NCBI GenBank assembly: GCA_036924855.1
Contig: JBAGRP010000001.1
Location: 6,994,001-7,058,000, forward strand
Source of the DNA: Nitrobacteraceae bacterium AZCC 2146
Lineage (GTDB): Bacteria; Pseudomonadota; Alphaproteobacteria; Rhizobiales; Xanthobacteraceae
Direction: 5' to 3'
DNA length: 64,000 bases
This document shows positions 35,274 to 44,002 of the stretch, one piece after another. The notes beneath the pieces are model-generated. The model searched no databases. It was not told the origin of the DNA and saw only the letters and a program-made list of their open reading frames with translations. Position 1 is the stretch's first letter. Each line of letters begins with the position of its first letter. A program made the position numbers and the translations under genes.

Positions 35274-36886
35274 GCCAGACCGTTCTCGAACTTGAAAAGC
35301 TCACGATCGCTTTGCCGCCCGGCGCCGACCGGGCCAATGCGGTGAGCGATGTCGATCTCGTGTTGCGCGCCGGCAAAGTGACATGCCTGATCGGCGAGAG
35401 CGGATCGGGCAAATCGCTGGTCGCGCGATCGATCCTTGGCCTGCTGCCCCGCCCGCATGTGCGCGTCGGGAGCGGCCGAATCCTGTTCGAAGGCCAGGAT
35501 CTCGCCGTCGCGCCGCAAGACACGATGCGCGCCATTCGTGGCGCAAAAATCGGCATGATCTTCCAAGAGCCGATGACGGCGCTGAACCCGCTGCACACGA
35601 TCGGCCGCCAACTCGATGAAGTGCTGCGCATCCATACTCCGCTCGGGAAAGCCGCACGCCACGCCCGCGTGCTCGAATTGATCGACAGCGTTCATCTGCC
35701 GGAACCCGGCCGCATCATCCGTTCATTTCCCCACCAATTGAGCGGCGGTCAGCGCCAGCGCGCGATGATAGCCATGGCTTTGCTGCTCAATCCGCGCCTG
35801 TTGATCGCCGACGAGCCGACGACGGCGCTCGACGTCACGACCCAGGCGCAAATCCTCTATCTGATCCGCGAGCTGCAGCGCGAGCACGGCACATCTGTTC
35901 TCTTCATCACGCATGATTTCGGCGTCGTGGCCGATATTGCCGATGAGGTCGCGGTGCTGCAGCGTGGCACTTTGGTCGAACGCGGCACGGTCGCCGCCGT
36001 GCTCGGCGCGCCGGGCCATCCCTATACCAAGGCCTTGATCGCCGCCGTGCCAAAGCTCGTGCCGCCGGCGGCGCGGCCGGCGAATACGCAACCGTTCATC
36101 GTAGAGGCGCGCGATGTCGCCAAGACCTTTGGCGCGCGAGGTCTGTTCGGCGGGCGTGTCACGCGTGCTCTGGCCGGCGTGACGATGGAACTGCGCCGCG
36201 GTGAGACGCTCGGCCTCGTCGGGGAAAGCGGCTCAGGTAAGAGCACTTTGGCGCGCGCCATCACGCGGCTCCTGCCGATTGACGGCGGCGAAATTCTGCT
36301 TGGCGGTGCGGATATCGCCCAACTCTCGCGCCGCCAGCTCCGCCCGGTCCGCAAACGCGTGCAAATGGTGTTTCAGGATCCCTACGCTTCGCTCGATCCT
36401 CGGCAGCGCATCATCGACATTATCGCGGAAGGCCCCATCATCCACGGCACCCCGCCCGCCAAAGCCCGCGAGGAGGCGCAAGCGCTGCTCGCCCTCGTCG
36501 GGCTCGACCCCTCCGCCGCACAGCGCTTTCCGCATGAGTTCAGCGGCGGCCAGCGCCAGCGAATCGGCATTGCCCGCGCGCTCGCACTGCATCCAGAAGT
36601 GCTCGTCGCGGACGAGCCGGTCTCGGCGCTCGATGTGTCGGTGCAAGCGCAGGTGCTGGCTCTTCTCGCTGATATCAAGGCGCGACTGCATCTCAGCATG
36701 CTCTTCGTGACGCATGATTTGCGCGTCGCGCTGCAAGTCTGCGACCGCATCGCCGTGATGAAACAAGGCGAGGTGGTCGAAGTGGCGCGGACCGCCGAGA
36801 TTTTTTTTAATCCGCAGCATCCCTATACCAAGGCCTTGTTCGCCGCCGTGCCTGGGCGCACTTGGCAAGACCGGAAAGCGTCATGA
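35270..36886 (+). CDS. Fused DppD-DppF ATPase of the oligopeptide-type importer
   Basis: 538 residues containing two complete ATPase domains in one chain. Domain 1 (about 5-255) has Walker A GESGSGKS, signature [12 protein letters not shown] and Walker [14 protein letters not shown]. Domain 2 (about 280-535) has [28 protein letters not shown] and [13 protein letters not shown]. Each ends with the HPYTKAL motif of the DppD/OppD family. Fusion of the two subunits is common in alpha- and gammaproteobacteria. It is coupled by overlaps to the permease upstream and the amidase downstream. Confidence 0.92.
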   Translation: MSQTVLELEKLTIALPPGADRANAVSDVDLVLRAGKVTCLIGESGSGKSLVARSILGLLPRPHVRVGSGRILFEGQDLAVAPQDTMRAIRGAKIGMIFQEPMTALNPLHTIGRQLDEVLRIHTPLGKAARHARVLELIDSVHLPEPGRIIRSFPHQLSGGQRQRAMIAMALLLNPRLLIADEPTTALDVTTQAQILYLIRELQREHGTSVLFITHDFGVVADIADEVAVLQRGTLVERGTVAAVLGAPGHPYTKALIAAVPKLVPPAARPANTQPFIVEARDVAKTFGARGLFGGRVTRALAGVTMELRRGETLGLVGESGSGKSTLARAITRLLPIDGGEILLGGADIAQLSRRQLRPVRKRVQMVFQDPYASLDPRQRIIDIIAEGPIIHGTPPAKAREEAQALLALVGLDPSAAQRFPHEFSGGQRQRIGIARALALHPEVLVADEPVSALDVSVQAQVLALLADIKARLHLSMLFVTHDLRVALQVCDRIAVMKQGEVVEVARTAEIFFNPQHPYTKALFAAVPGRTWQDRKAS

Positions 36887-38067
36887 CCTTGACCGGAGCT
36901 TTTGTGCCGGGCCCGCGCACGCATGTGCCGGGTGCGGCGGCGGGGCCGCTCGCCGGCCTCAGTTTCGCGGTCAAGGATCTGATTGATGTCGCCGGCGTGC
37001 CGACCGGCGGCGGCAATCCCGACTGGCCGCGCTTCGCTCCAACGCCGGCCCGTCACGCTTGGGCCGTGCAGACCCTGCTCGATGCCGGCGCCTCGGTCGC
37101 GGGCAAGACGATCACCGACGAAGTGTCGCTCGGCATTCTCGGCGAGAACGCGCATGACGGCACGCCATTGAACCCGGCGGCGCCCGGCCGCGTGCCGGGC
37201 GGCTCGTCGAGCGGATCGGCCTCGGCCGTGGCCGCCAAGGCCTGCGATTTCGCGCTTGGCACCGATACGGGCGGTTCGGTGCGCGTGCCGTCGAGCTTTT
37301 GCGGCCTTTACGGCATCCGACCGACGCATGGGCGGATCGATTTCACCGGCATTGCTGTGCAGGCACCAGGCAGTGATACCTGCGGTTGGTTCGCGCGCGA
37401 TGCCGCGACGTTCGCGCGTGTTGGCGAGGTTTTGTTCCGAAGCGCCTTGCCCGTCACGCTACCCACGACGCTCTTGGTGGCCGAGGATGCCTTCGGCTTC
37501 GCGGATGAGAATGTGCAGCAGGCGCTCGCCCCGGCCGTCGGCCGTCTCGCGGCGCTGATTGGCCAAAGGCGCGATGTCACATTGGCGCCGCAGGGCCTTT
37601 CGATCTGGCAGCGCGCGCAACGCGTTTTGCAAGGGAGCGAGGCCTGGCGCACGTTCCAGCCCTGGCTTGACGGCCATAATCCGCGTCTCGCTTTCAGCGT
37701 GGCGCGGGCCTTGTTACAAGGTTCGATGATGACCGATGCGGAGCGCAATGCCGCGAGCCTGATGCGGATGGAAGCCCGCGCCCGGCTCCGCCTGCTGCTG
37801 CCGCCCGGCACGATCCTCTGCCTGCCGACGACACCGTTTCCGGCGCCCCAAAAAGGTCTTCCGCTTCACCAATTGGACCCCTTGCGCGAACGCATCGGCT
37901 GCCTGACCAGCCAGGGAGGCCTCACTGGCGTCCCGCAGGTCAATCTTCCGGGCGCAACGGCTGGTGGCGCGCCGGTGGGGCTTTCGATCATCGGCGCTCG
38001 CGGGTCGGACCTCGACCTTCTGCGTGTCGCTGTTGCTTTCGAGGAGCAGACCGCCAAAAAGGCGTAG
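36883..38067 (+). CDS. Amidase (amidase-signature family), cytoplasmic
   Basis: 394 residues from the ATG at 36883, overlapping the ATPase stop by 4 bases. The triad K31 in FAVKDLID, S108 in PGGSSSGSA and S132 in TDTGGSVRV is complete, with the standard 24-residue gap. There is no signal peptide. It is shorter than the Tat amidase (502) and belongs to the compact amidases often annotated as plant-type indole-acetamide or AtzE-like enzymes. Position inside a peptide-importer operon suggests it hydrolyses the imported amide in the cytoplasm. Confidence 0.87.
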   Translation: MTLTGAFVPGPRTHVPGAAAGPLAGLSFAVKDLIDVAGVPTGGGNPDWPRFAPTPARHAWAVQTLLDAGASVAGKTITDEVSLGILGENAHDGTPLNPAAPGRVPGGSSSGSASAVAAKACDFALGTDTGGSVRVPSSFCGLYGIRPTHGRIDFTGIAVQAPGSDTCGWFARDAATFARVGEVLFRSALPVTLPTTLLVAEDAFGFADENVQQALAPAVGRLAALIGQRRDVTLAPQGLSIWQRAQRVLQGSEAWRTFQPWLDGHNPRLAFSVARALLQGSMMTDAERNAASLMRMEARARLRLLLPPGTILCLPTTPFPAPQKGLPLHQLDPLRERIGCLTSQGGLTGVPQVNLPGATAGGAPVGLSIIGARGSDLDLLRVAVAFEEQTAKKA

Positions 38068-38089
38068 ACGGATATCCGGGGGAAGAGCC

Positions 38090-39103
38090 ATGAATTGGGA
38101 GAATGAGACGGGCACCTTTGCACTCGGCGATTTTGCCGTGGAAAAAGGCGGCGTGATCCGCGAGGCCCGGCTCGCCTGGCAGCGCTTTGGCACGCTCAAC
38201 GACAAGCGCGACAATCTCATTCTCTACCCCAGCAGCTATTCCGCGCGTCTCGCGGATATGTCCTGGCTGATCGGGCCGGCGGGCATTCTCGATCCCACGC
38301 GCTGGTGCATCATCGCCGTGGGCATGTTCTCGAACGGGGAATCGTCCGGCGCGGCGGAGACGCCGGATTATCCCGCGCTCGTCACCGTCGCCGACAATGT
38401 GCGGGCGCAACACCGTCTCGTCACGGAAATGTGCGGCGTGGACAAACTCGCCGCCGTTTATGGATTTTCGATGGGCGGCATGCAGGCCTATCATTGGGCG
38501 GCGCTCTACCCCGAAATGGTGGCACGCGCCTTCGTCGTCTGCGGCAGCGCCCGCACAGCCGATCACAACAAAGTTTTTCTGTCCGGCCTGTTGCGCACGC
38601 TCGAAGCCGCGCCCGAGCATACTGGCAATGGCCGCTTTTCGAGCGAGCCGGTGCTGGCGCTCAAGGCCTTTGGTCACATTTATGCCGCCTGGGGCCTGAG
38701 CCAGGATTTCTACCGTGCCGGCCTCTACAAAAGCGCGCTTGGCGCGCCCGATCTCGAAACCTTCGTCCGCACCAATTGGGCCGAGCGGTTTTCGCAATGC
38801 CGCGCGGCGAACCTCTATGCGCAGGCACTCGCTTGGTTTCACGGCGATATCAGCGGCAACACTCTTTACAACGGCGATCTCACGCAAGCGCTCCAGTCCA
38901 TAAAGGCGCAAATGCTCCTGATGCCGAGCGAGACGGATCTCTATTTCCGCGTTGCGGATAATGCGGCCGAGCTTCCCCATCTTGCAACCGGGACCCTGCG
39001 GCCGATCCCGAGCGTGTGGGGTCATCGCGCGGGCAATCCGAGCGCCAATCCGGCAGATGCCGCCTTTCTCAAGGCGGGGGTCGCGGATTTGCTGCCGGGG
39101 TAA
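38090..39103 (+). CDS. MetX-like alpha/beta hydrolase (homoserine O-acetyltransferase fold)
   Basis: 337 residues from the ATG at 38090, with GGGGGAAGAG upstream. MetX-type features are FALGDFAVEKGGVI, ARLAWQRFGTLN, the nucleophile elbow GFSMGG with S127, an acidic residue in MPSETDLYF and a C-terminal His in VWGHRAGNP. The characteristic HALTGD-type acetyl-CoA loop of true homoserine acetyltransferases is replaced by LYPSSYSARL, so methionine synthesis is unlikely and a hydrolase of the imported compound is more plausible. It lies 22 bases after the amidase and ends the operon. Confidence 0.78.
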   Translation: MNWENETGTFALGDFAVEKGGVIREARLAWQRFGTLNDKRDNLILYPSSYSARLADMSWLIGPAGILDPTRWCIIAVGMFSNGESSGAAETPDYPALVTVADNVRAQHRLVTEMCGVDKLAAVYGFSMGGMQAYHWAALYPEMVARAFVVCGSARTADHNKVFLSGLLRTLEAAPEHTGNGRFSSEPVLALKAFGHIYAAWGLSQDFYRAGLYKSALGAPDLETFVRTNWAERFSQCRAANLYAQALAWFHGDISGNTLYNGDLTQALQSIKAQMLLMPSETDLYFRVADNAAELPHLATGTLRPIPSVWGHRAGNPSANPADAAFLKAGVADLLPG

Positions 39104-39164
39104 AGCCCCGGCTCTTGGGCAAGCAGCGAAACACGCGAGCCGCCTACGCAGCCTGCCTGTCGAT

Positions 39165-39350
39165 CCTCTCGTCCACTCGGGTGCACCATTCTGGCGCAAC
39201 GCCGGCGTCTGGTCGATACCTAAAGGTGAAATCGAACATGGCGAAAATCCGGCCGACGTCGCAACGCGAATTTCGGGGAGGAACTCGGCGTTTCTCCCCG
39301 ATGGCCCCTTTGGGCTCTGAGTGAAATCCGGCAGCGCGGCGGCCGATCCC
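39165..39350 (+). pseudogene. NUDIX hydrolase remnant with two frameshifts
   Basis: One frame encodes GVWSIPKGEIEHGENPADV; continuing with one frame change gives REF, and another restores EELGV, which together rebuild a complete Nudix box (G-x5-E-x7-REU-x-EE-x-GU). Further on, EIRQRGGR matches the segment that follows the box in this NUDIX subgroup. At least two indels disrupt it, so it is not functional. Confidence 0.55.
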
Positions 39351-39374
39351 GATCGATCGCTCCTGAGCCTGTCC

Positions 39375-39578
39375 TTTAAGGACCAGTTCGGCGGGCTGAT
39401 AACGGATTTCAAACCCGTTGGTCAGGTTGTGCCGCCGTTCTTCTCGAATCTCCTGCCCGAATATCTTGCGGAGCGGGCAGGGGTGAAAGAGCAGCGAGAG
39501 TTCTTTCTGCTCTGGATGCTGGGCCGCGATCTCCCCGGGGCGATAGCCCTAGGGAGCCGCCTGCACTGTTCAGCCTGA
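39375..39578 (+). pseudogene. HipA N-terminal fragment (truncated toxin kinase)
   Basis: FGGLITDFKPVGQVVPPFF, then SNLLPEYLAERAGV and EFFLLWMLGRDLPGAI, are the signature of the HipA N-terminal subdomain, which normally precedes a kinase domain of about 300 residues. Here the frame ends within 15 residues and no kinase motifs follow. It overlaps the end of the NUDIX remnant and lies upstream of an HTH gene of the HipB type, whereas in intact modules hipB usually precedes hipA. Confidence 0.6.
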
Positions 39579-39918
39579 TCTCGCAAATAAACGGATCGTT
39601 GGACATGGGGGCTCCCGGTCGAGTCACCCAGGGCAATCCTCCAAACAAGGGCGCACCAAACGTGCGTTCTACGGGCAAGTGCAACGCTAGACGCTGGTAT
39701 AGCCAGAGCGGCGATCGAGCAATTTGACGACATCGTCCCTCACGATGATCGCAATAGGGTCGCGGGCGCGCTTCAAGAGGGCCGAGATCGCGATCAGGTC
39801 GCAGCCGCTGGAAGATGCGAGCGTGCGGACGGTGAGTCGCTTCTGGAGGGTGGCGAGAATCAGAGGAAAGGCGGTCGGTGGTCGCTATTTGAGAATTGGG
39901 GAAATGTCACCCTTTCAG
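39579..39918. other. Gap after the HipA fragment, no supported gene
   Basis: Short open frames occur on both strands but none has a recognisable domain or ribosome-binding site. The stretch may hold unrecognisable remains of the HipA kinase region. Confidence 0.4.
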
Positions 39919-40019
39919 TGTCGTCAATCGACGTCATCAAATCTCTAGCCATAAGCTATAATTTGTAATAGTGTCGTCATTTGGAGACACCGTTATATAT
40001 GCCGTCATTCGGCGACACA
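39919..40019 (+). promoter_or_regulatory. Three repeated operator-like elements and a -10 box before the HTH-DUF3320 gene
   Basis: GTGTCGTCAATCGACGTC at 39919, GTGTCGTCATTTGGAGACAC at 39971-39990 (GTGTC/GACAC ends) and TGCCGTCATTCGGCGACACA at 40000-40019 share a TGYCGTCAWT core. A TATAAT lies at 39957-39962 between the first and second copy. Copies one and two are 52 bases apart, about five helical turns. The layout fits autoregulation by the HipB-type HTH protein encoded immediately downstream. Confidence 0.6.
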
Positions 40020-40028
40020 GATGTCAAC

Positions 40029-40940
40029 ATGCATATTCGGAAGCCGCTCGATCTTGGCCCCCTAATCCGTGCACGCCGCCGCGCACTGGGCTGGTCACAA
40101 CATCACTTGGCGACGCGGGCCGGGGTAGGACGGCAGTGGGTCGTCGAGCTCGAGCGCGGGAAAAGCAGCGCTCCGATGGATTTGGTGATGAAGACCCTCG
40201 ATGCGATCGGATATGTGCTGGACGTCTTCGACGATACGCCGGCTCGGCTGCTGGCAAGCTCCGAGGCGGGTATCCGCCCGGCGAATGAACCTTCTCTCCG
40301 CCGGGAAGGTGATCGCGGCGGTCAGCTCGGCGAGCCGGAAGCGAAATCACCTTTGAACGCCCCTCCCTCCCAACGTTTCGCCAGCAGGGTGTCAGACACA
40401 CACGAGAACTCGGGCCATCCGGTTGCCATCACCTATCAGGTCACGGATTTTGAGGCCGCCGGCTTCGCCGCAAACGGTAACCAATTCTATGACCTCGGAT
40501 ATCGTGCCGCGTTGAGGCGCATGGCGACGCATATCGTCGTCACGGAAGCTCCTATCTTCGAAGATTTGTTGGCGCGCAGGCTCGCTCGTGCTCATGGCCT
40601 GGCGCGCGCGAGCCGCAAGCTGCTTGAGATCGCCCGGGAGATCACGCAGACATTTGTGCGGACGACAGAAGGCGATCGCGGAATCATCTGGCCGGAAAAC
40701 GCGGACACCCGGAATTTGGTGCCGTTCCGGAGCGAGTTGCTGAGTGTACGGGACCACGTGGACATCCCGTTGGTAGAACTGGCTTCGCTTGCAGTTCGTT
40801 TCTTGGCTGACGGTTCAAAGTTAGAGGAGGCGGCGGTCCTCTTGGGCCGACAATTGGGCCTTGGGCGCATCGTACCCAAGACACGCTTGCGACTCATTGA
40901 GGCAGCCGAACGGGCGCAGCGCGAACCGTCCCAACTCTAA
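40029..40940 (+). CDS. HipB-type HTH protein fused to a DUF3320-like domain
   Basis: 303 residues from the ATG at 40029; ATG 39999 and TTG 39981 are in frame but lie inside the operator repeats. Residues 9-66 are an XRE/HipB HTH (LIRARRRALGWSQHHLATRAG, here split as RARRRALGWSQ and LATRAGVGRQWVVELERGK). Residues about 75-133 are a low-complexity linker. Residues 135-297 match the pattern of DUF3320, the C-terminal domain of very large DUF4011-type helicases: FYDLGYRAALRRMATHIV, EDLLARRLARAHGL, GIIWPENAD and IPLVELASLA. I know no standard family combining these two parts. It lies between a broken hipA and an integrase, so a regulator salvaged from or controlling a mobile defence or toxin module is plausible. 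Confidence 0.68.
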   Translation: MHIRKPLDLGPLIRARRRALGWSQHHLATRAGVGRQWVVELERGKSSAPMDLVMKTLDAIGYVLDVFDDTPARLLASSEAGIRPANEPSLRREGDRGGQLGEPEAKSPLNAPPSQRFASRVSDTHENSGHPVAITYQVTDFEAAGFAANGNQFYDLGYRAALRRMATHIVVTEAPIFEDLLARRLARAHGLARASRKLLEIAREITQTFVRTTEGDRGIIWPENADTRNLVPFRSELLSVRDHVDIPLVELASLAVRFLADGSKLEEAAVLLGRQLGLGRIVPKTRLRLIEAAERAQREPSQL

Positions 40941-41881
40941 AGGGCATGCCAGTCGCGCCAGAGGCAACCTCCTCCGAGCCGTCACGGCAACTAACGGTGG
41001 CCAGCACCACGCTTGCCGGCAGGATCGGCTTCGCTGCCTGGCGATGGCTTGAGTTGATAGAATACTAGTCTGTTGGATGCCGTCTTGGCGACGCGATGCG
41101 TCGCGTCCAAGCCTCCTATGCCAAATCGACGAGGTCGGCATGACCATGCGCGTGGATTTTCGATTGTCATGCGGCCGCGGAGTCGGTTGCGCCATTGCGG
41201 GCAAGCAACATCGAACGCGATCCAGTCTGCCATTTCGAGGTAACGCCCTCGGCTTGTTCGTCACGTCTAGCCCGTACTCAACGAGATCCGCCGGCGTCCA
41301 TCATGGCGGCGCCACACCTAGCAGCGAACGAGACGTCCCGCTACAGATCGCTGCGGAACGACAACTTGTTAAAGGTGCCAGATTTGGGCCTGAGCCGACC
41401 GTGGTTGCTCGCTGAGTCCTAGCGACGGAGATGCTGTCCCTGTGAAATCATTTGCGCGCTCGCGATGGTGAAACGGTTCGTGCGGCTGCGCCCGGAGCGC
41501 GCTTCAGCAATGCGTACTTCGTCTCGAAGTCGTGGCAACTCGCCCAGGCGCTGCCTAAATGTCGCGCTCGAGGTTCGGTGATGTTCCAACGACTCGTCTG
41601 AATTTGTTGAATCGGCGAGTTCATTTGTGAAGCCAGCTGGTTTATGGGCTTTTTGAGCTCGTCCCCGCACAGTCTCAGAATGAGCGTCATTGTGACTGAG
41701 GGCTGAAACACGTGTGAATGATAGCTGCGCAAAAATGACTTGCAACGACCGAACGTCTCCTGTGTGCCCGATCTGCCCAACGTCTTTTGAGGGCTCTTGA
41801 CGAACTCCTATGGCTGCGCCTCACTGCATCGGGTGACGAGGTCTGATAATCCGCGCCGTCGCGTCGAGGGAAAAACGCCAG
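40941..41881. other. 940-base region without a supportable gene
   Basis: Both strands contain open frames of 60-147 codons, but their compositions (Arg/Ser/Pro-rich) and lack of ribosome-binding sites mark them as chance frames. I see no transposase, repeat or RNA structure. It probably represents degraded mobile DNA between the HTH gene and the GST gene. Confidence 0.4.
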
Positions 41882-42532
41882 ATGATCACGCTCTATCATT
41901 GCGCCCGCGCGCGCTCGTTCCGGCCGTTGTGGACGCTCGAAGAACTCGGGCTGCCTTATCAGCTGAAAATGCTGCCGTTTCCGCCGCGTGTGCTGGCGAA
42001 GGACTATCTTGCCCTCAATCCGCTCGGCACGATTCCATTGATGCTTGACGGCACTACGCGGATGACGGAATCGGCGGCGATCGCGCAATATTTCGTCACC
42101 AAATACGGCCCAACACCGCTCGCGGTCGGGGCCGACGAACCGGACTATGGTGCGTTCCTGAACTGGCTGCATTTCGGCGAGGCGACGCTGACCTTCCCGC
42201 AGACGCTGGTGTTGCGCTATTCCGAACTGGAGCCGGAAGAGCGCCGCCATCCGCAGGTGGTTGCGGATTATTCGAAATGGTTTCTCGGCCGGCTGCGCGC
42301 CATCGAGGCGGTGACCTCAACATCGGAGTTCATGTGTGGCGGCCGCTTCACTGCCGCGGATATTTCGGTAGGTTATGCGCTGCTGCTAGCGGAGCGGCTT
42401 GGCCTGTCCGCGCAATTCGGGCCAGCGGTCGCTGCCTATTGGCAACGGCTGCAGCAGCGCGACGGTTACAAGCGTGCGGTGGATGCGGAAAACCTCGCCA
42501 GTGACGAGCAGGGGCCGGCACGACGCGCGTGA
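41882..42532 (+). CDS. Glutathione S-transferase
   Basis: 216 residues. The thioredoxin-like N-terminal domain begins MITLYHCARARSFRPLW and includes NPLGTIPLMLDG and the glutathione-binding TESAAIAQYF near 60-70; the helical C-terminal domain has GGRFTAADISVGYAL. It conjugates or dehalogenates/isomerises substrates with glutathione. The crotonase gene begins 42 bases downstream in the same direction, so they probably form a pair. Confidence 0.88.
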   Translation: MITLYHCARARSFRPLWTLEELGLPYQLKMLPFPPRVLAKDYLALNPLGTIPLMLDGTTRMTESAAIAQYFVTKYGPTPLAVGADEPDYGAFLNWLHFGEATLTFPQTLVLRYSELEPEERRHPQVVADYSKWFLGRLRAIEAVTSTSEFMCGGRFTAADISVGYALLLAERLGLSAQFGPAVAAYWQRLQQRDGYKRAVDAENLASDEQGPARRA

Positions 42533-42574
42533 GCCGGTATTGTTTCGGAACAACATGCGACAGCAGGCAGGGCA

Positions 42575-43357
42575 ATGGCAATGAATGATAGCGTAATTTT
42601 GGAAAAGCGCGGGCAGGCGTTCTGGATCACCATCAGCCGGCCGGAGAAACGCAACGCGATCAACGGAGATGTCGTTGCGGGCATCGCAAAGGGCTATCGC
42701 GCGGCGCATGACGATCGTGAGGTGCGGGTCATTGTGCTGACGGGCGCCGGCGACAAGGCGTTTTGCGCGGGTGCGGATCTGCAGAACACTGGCGCGGCCT
42801 TTGCGATGGATTTTTCAAAGCCCAATGTCGATTTCGCCGATCTGCTGCGGCTGTCGCAAAATGCCACCAAGCCGGCCATCGCCCGTGTCAACGGCGTCTG
42901 CATGGCCGGCGGCATGGGGCTACTGTGCATGACCGACATGGCGGTCGCGGCGGAGAAGGTGCTGTTTGGCCTGCCCGAGGTCAAGGTCGGGGTGTTTCCG
43001 ATGCAGGTACTGAGCCTGCTGCAGTCGATCGCGCCGCGCCGCTTGGTCAACGAATGGTGCATTACTGGCGAGCCGTTCGATGCGCACGCCGCGCAGGCCG
43101 CCGGACTACTCAACTACGTGGTGCCCACGGCGGAGCTGGATGCCAAGGTAGACTGGCTGATCGGCCGCATCACGGACAAATCGCCCACCGCGATCCGCCG
43201 CGGCAAATACGCCCTGCGCGCGATTGCGTCGATGTCGTTCGACGAGAGCATCGCCTATACCGAAAGTCAGATCGCGCTGCTTTCGATGACCGAGGACGCC
43301 AAGGAAGGCCTCAAGGCGTTCGCGGAGAAGCGCAAGCCGATCTGGCCGGGGAAGTAA
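42575..43357 (+). CDS. Enoyl-CoA hydratase/isomerase (crotonase) 1
   Basis: 260 residues. Oxyanion-hole segments CAGADL (64-69) and NGVCMAGGMGL (with G113) and an acidic residue E135 in LPEVKVG, one of the usual catalytic positions, are present. It ends AFAEKRKPIWPGK, typical of the family. It hydrates or isomerises an enoyl-CoA; the substrate is unknown. The 3' flank is immediately rearranged mobile DNA. Confidence 0.87.
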   Translation: MAMNDSVILEKRGQAFWITISRPEKRNAINGDVVAGIAKGYRAAHDDREVRVIVLTGAGDKAFCAGADLQNTGAAFAMDFSKPNVDFADLLRLSQNATKPAIARVNGVCMAGGMGLLCMTDMAVAAEKVLFGLPEVKVGVFPMQVLSLLQSIAPRRLVNEWCITGEPFDAHAAQAAGLLNYVVPTAELDAKVDWLIGRITDKSPTAIRRGKYALRAIASMSFDESIAYTESQIALLSMTEDAKEGLKAFAEKRKPIWPGK

Positions 43358-43469
43358 GAGACCACCCACACGCGTGGCGGCGAAGCTCTCGCCGTCGTTT
43401 TCACATCCATCGCCGGTCAAAGGCCCGCCGCAGAAATGGGAAGTAATCGGGGTGTGCTGCCGGTCCGGC

Positions 43470-43935
43470 TTGCTGCGTTGGCCCTCGGTGATGACCTCGT
43501 ATTCTTTCAAGAACTGGTCAGCGGCCTGCTTGAAGGTCTTCTCGTTGACCAAGAGCCCGGCCCGGGATTTCCCGCGTAGGCTGCGCCTGTTGCCCTTCTT
43601 CGGCGCCATGGGCCTGTCGACCATTACTCCGGGCAAGGTCCAGGAATACCGGGTGCATCGGATCGTCACTTTAAGGCACCCGCGCGCAGCACTATCCACG
43701 ATGAGGTGGTGACGCTCCGGAGGTGCTGAAGACCGCCATCCGGCATGAATGGTTGGCCCACCTGCCGGATTTTTCGCCGCCCTATGAGGCCTCGGGCAAG
43801 GTGGTGCACCGGCCGTGGTTCAGTCCCGAGGAATACAAGCAGCTCTGTGAGCGCACCCGGGCGCCATGCGAAGGCGAGCCAGATCCCAGATCGGCTGCCT
43901 CGAATTTCTTCAACGATGCTGTTGTGCCTTGCAAG
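43470..43935 (+). pseudogene. Integrase remnant with its N-terminal segment inverted
   Basis: Bases 43577-43935 on the plus strand encode RLRLLPFFGAMGLSTITPG, then KVQEYRVHRI and, after a frame change, LKTAIRHEWLAHLPDF and HRPWFSPEEYKQL, the N-terminal arm-binding part of a phage/ICE-type tyrosine recombinase. The segment expected just upstream, EKTFKQAADQFLKEYEVITE, is instead found on the minus strand at about 43560-43470. The catalytic domain is missing. This indicates an inversion inside a dead integrase gene. Confidence 0.55.
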
Positions 43936-44002
43936 GCTATCCCTCAGGTTGATCCCGGAAGGCCGACAATAAGGAGGGCGGCCCTTTTGTTGGACAGGCA
44001 TC

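Noticed and set aside
31832..36886. Nickel importer NikABCDE
   Set aside because: The binding protein has general family-5 features only, the ATPases are fused, and no nickel enzyme or NikR-type site is nearby.
38090..39103. Methionine-pathway homoserine O-acetyltransferase (metX)
   Set aside because: The fold matches, but the characteristic acetyl-CoA loop is replaced and the gene is in a peptide-importer/amidase operon.
39919..40019. CRISPR-like repeat array
   Set aside because: Three imperfect copies with unequal spacing of 52 and about 29 bases and internal dyad symmetry fit operators, not repeats with spacers.
40821..41264. 147-codon minus-strand frame in the gap after the HTH-DUF3320 gene
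   Set aside because: Overlaps the end of that gene, is Arg/Pro/Ser-rich, lacks a ribosome-binding site and shows no family pattern.
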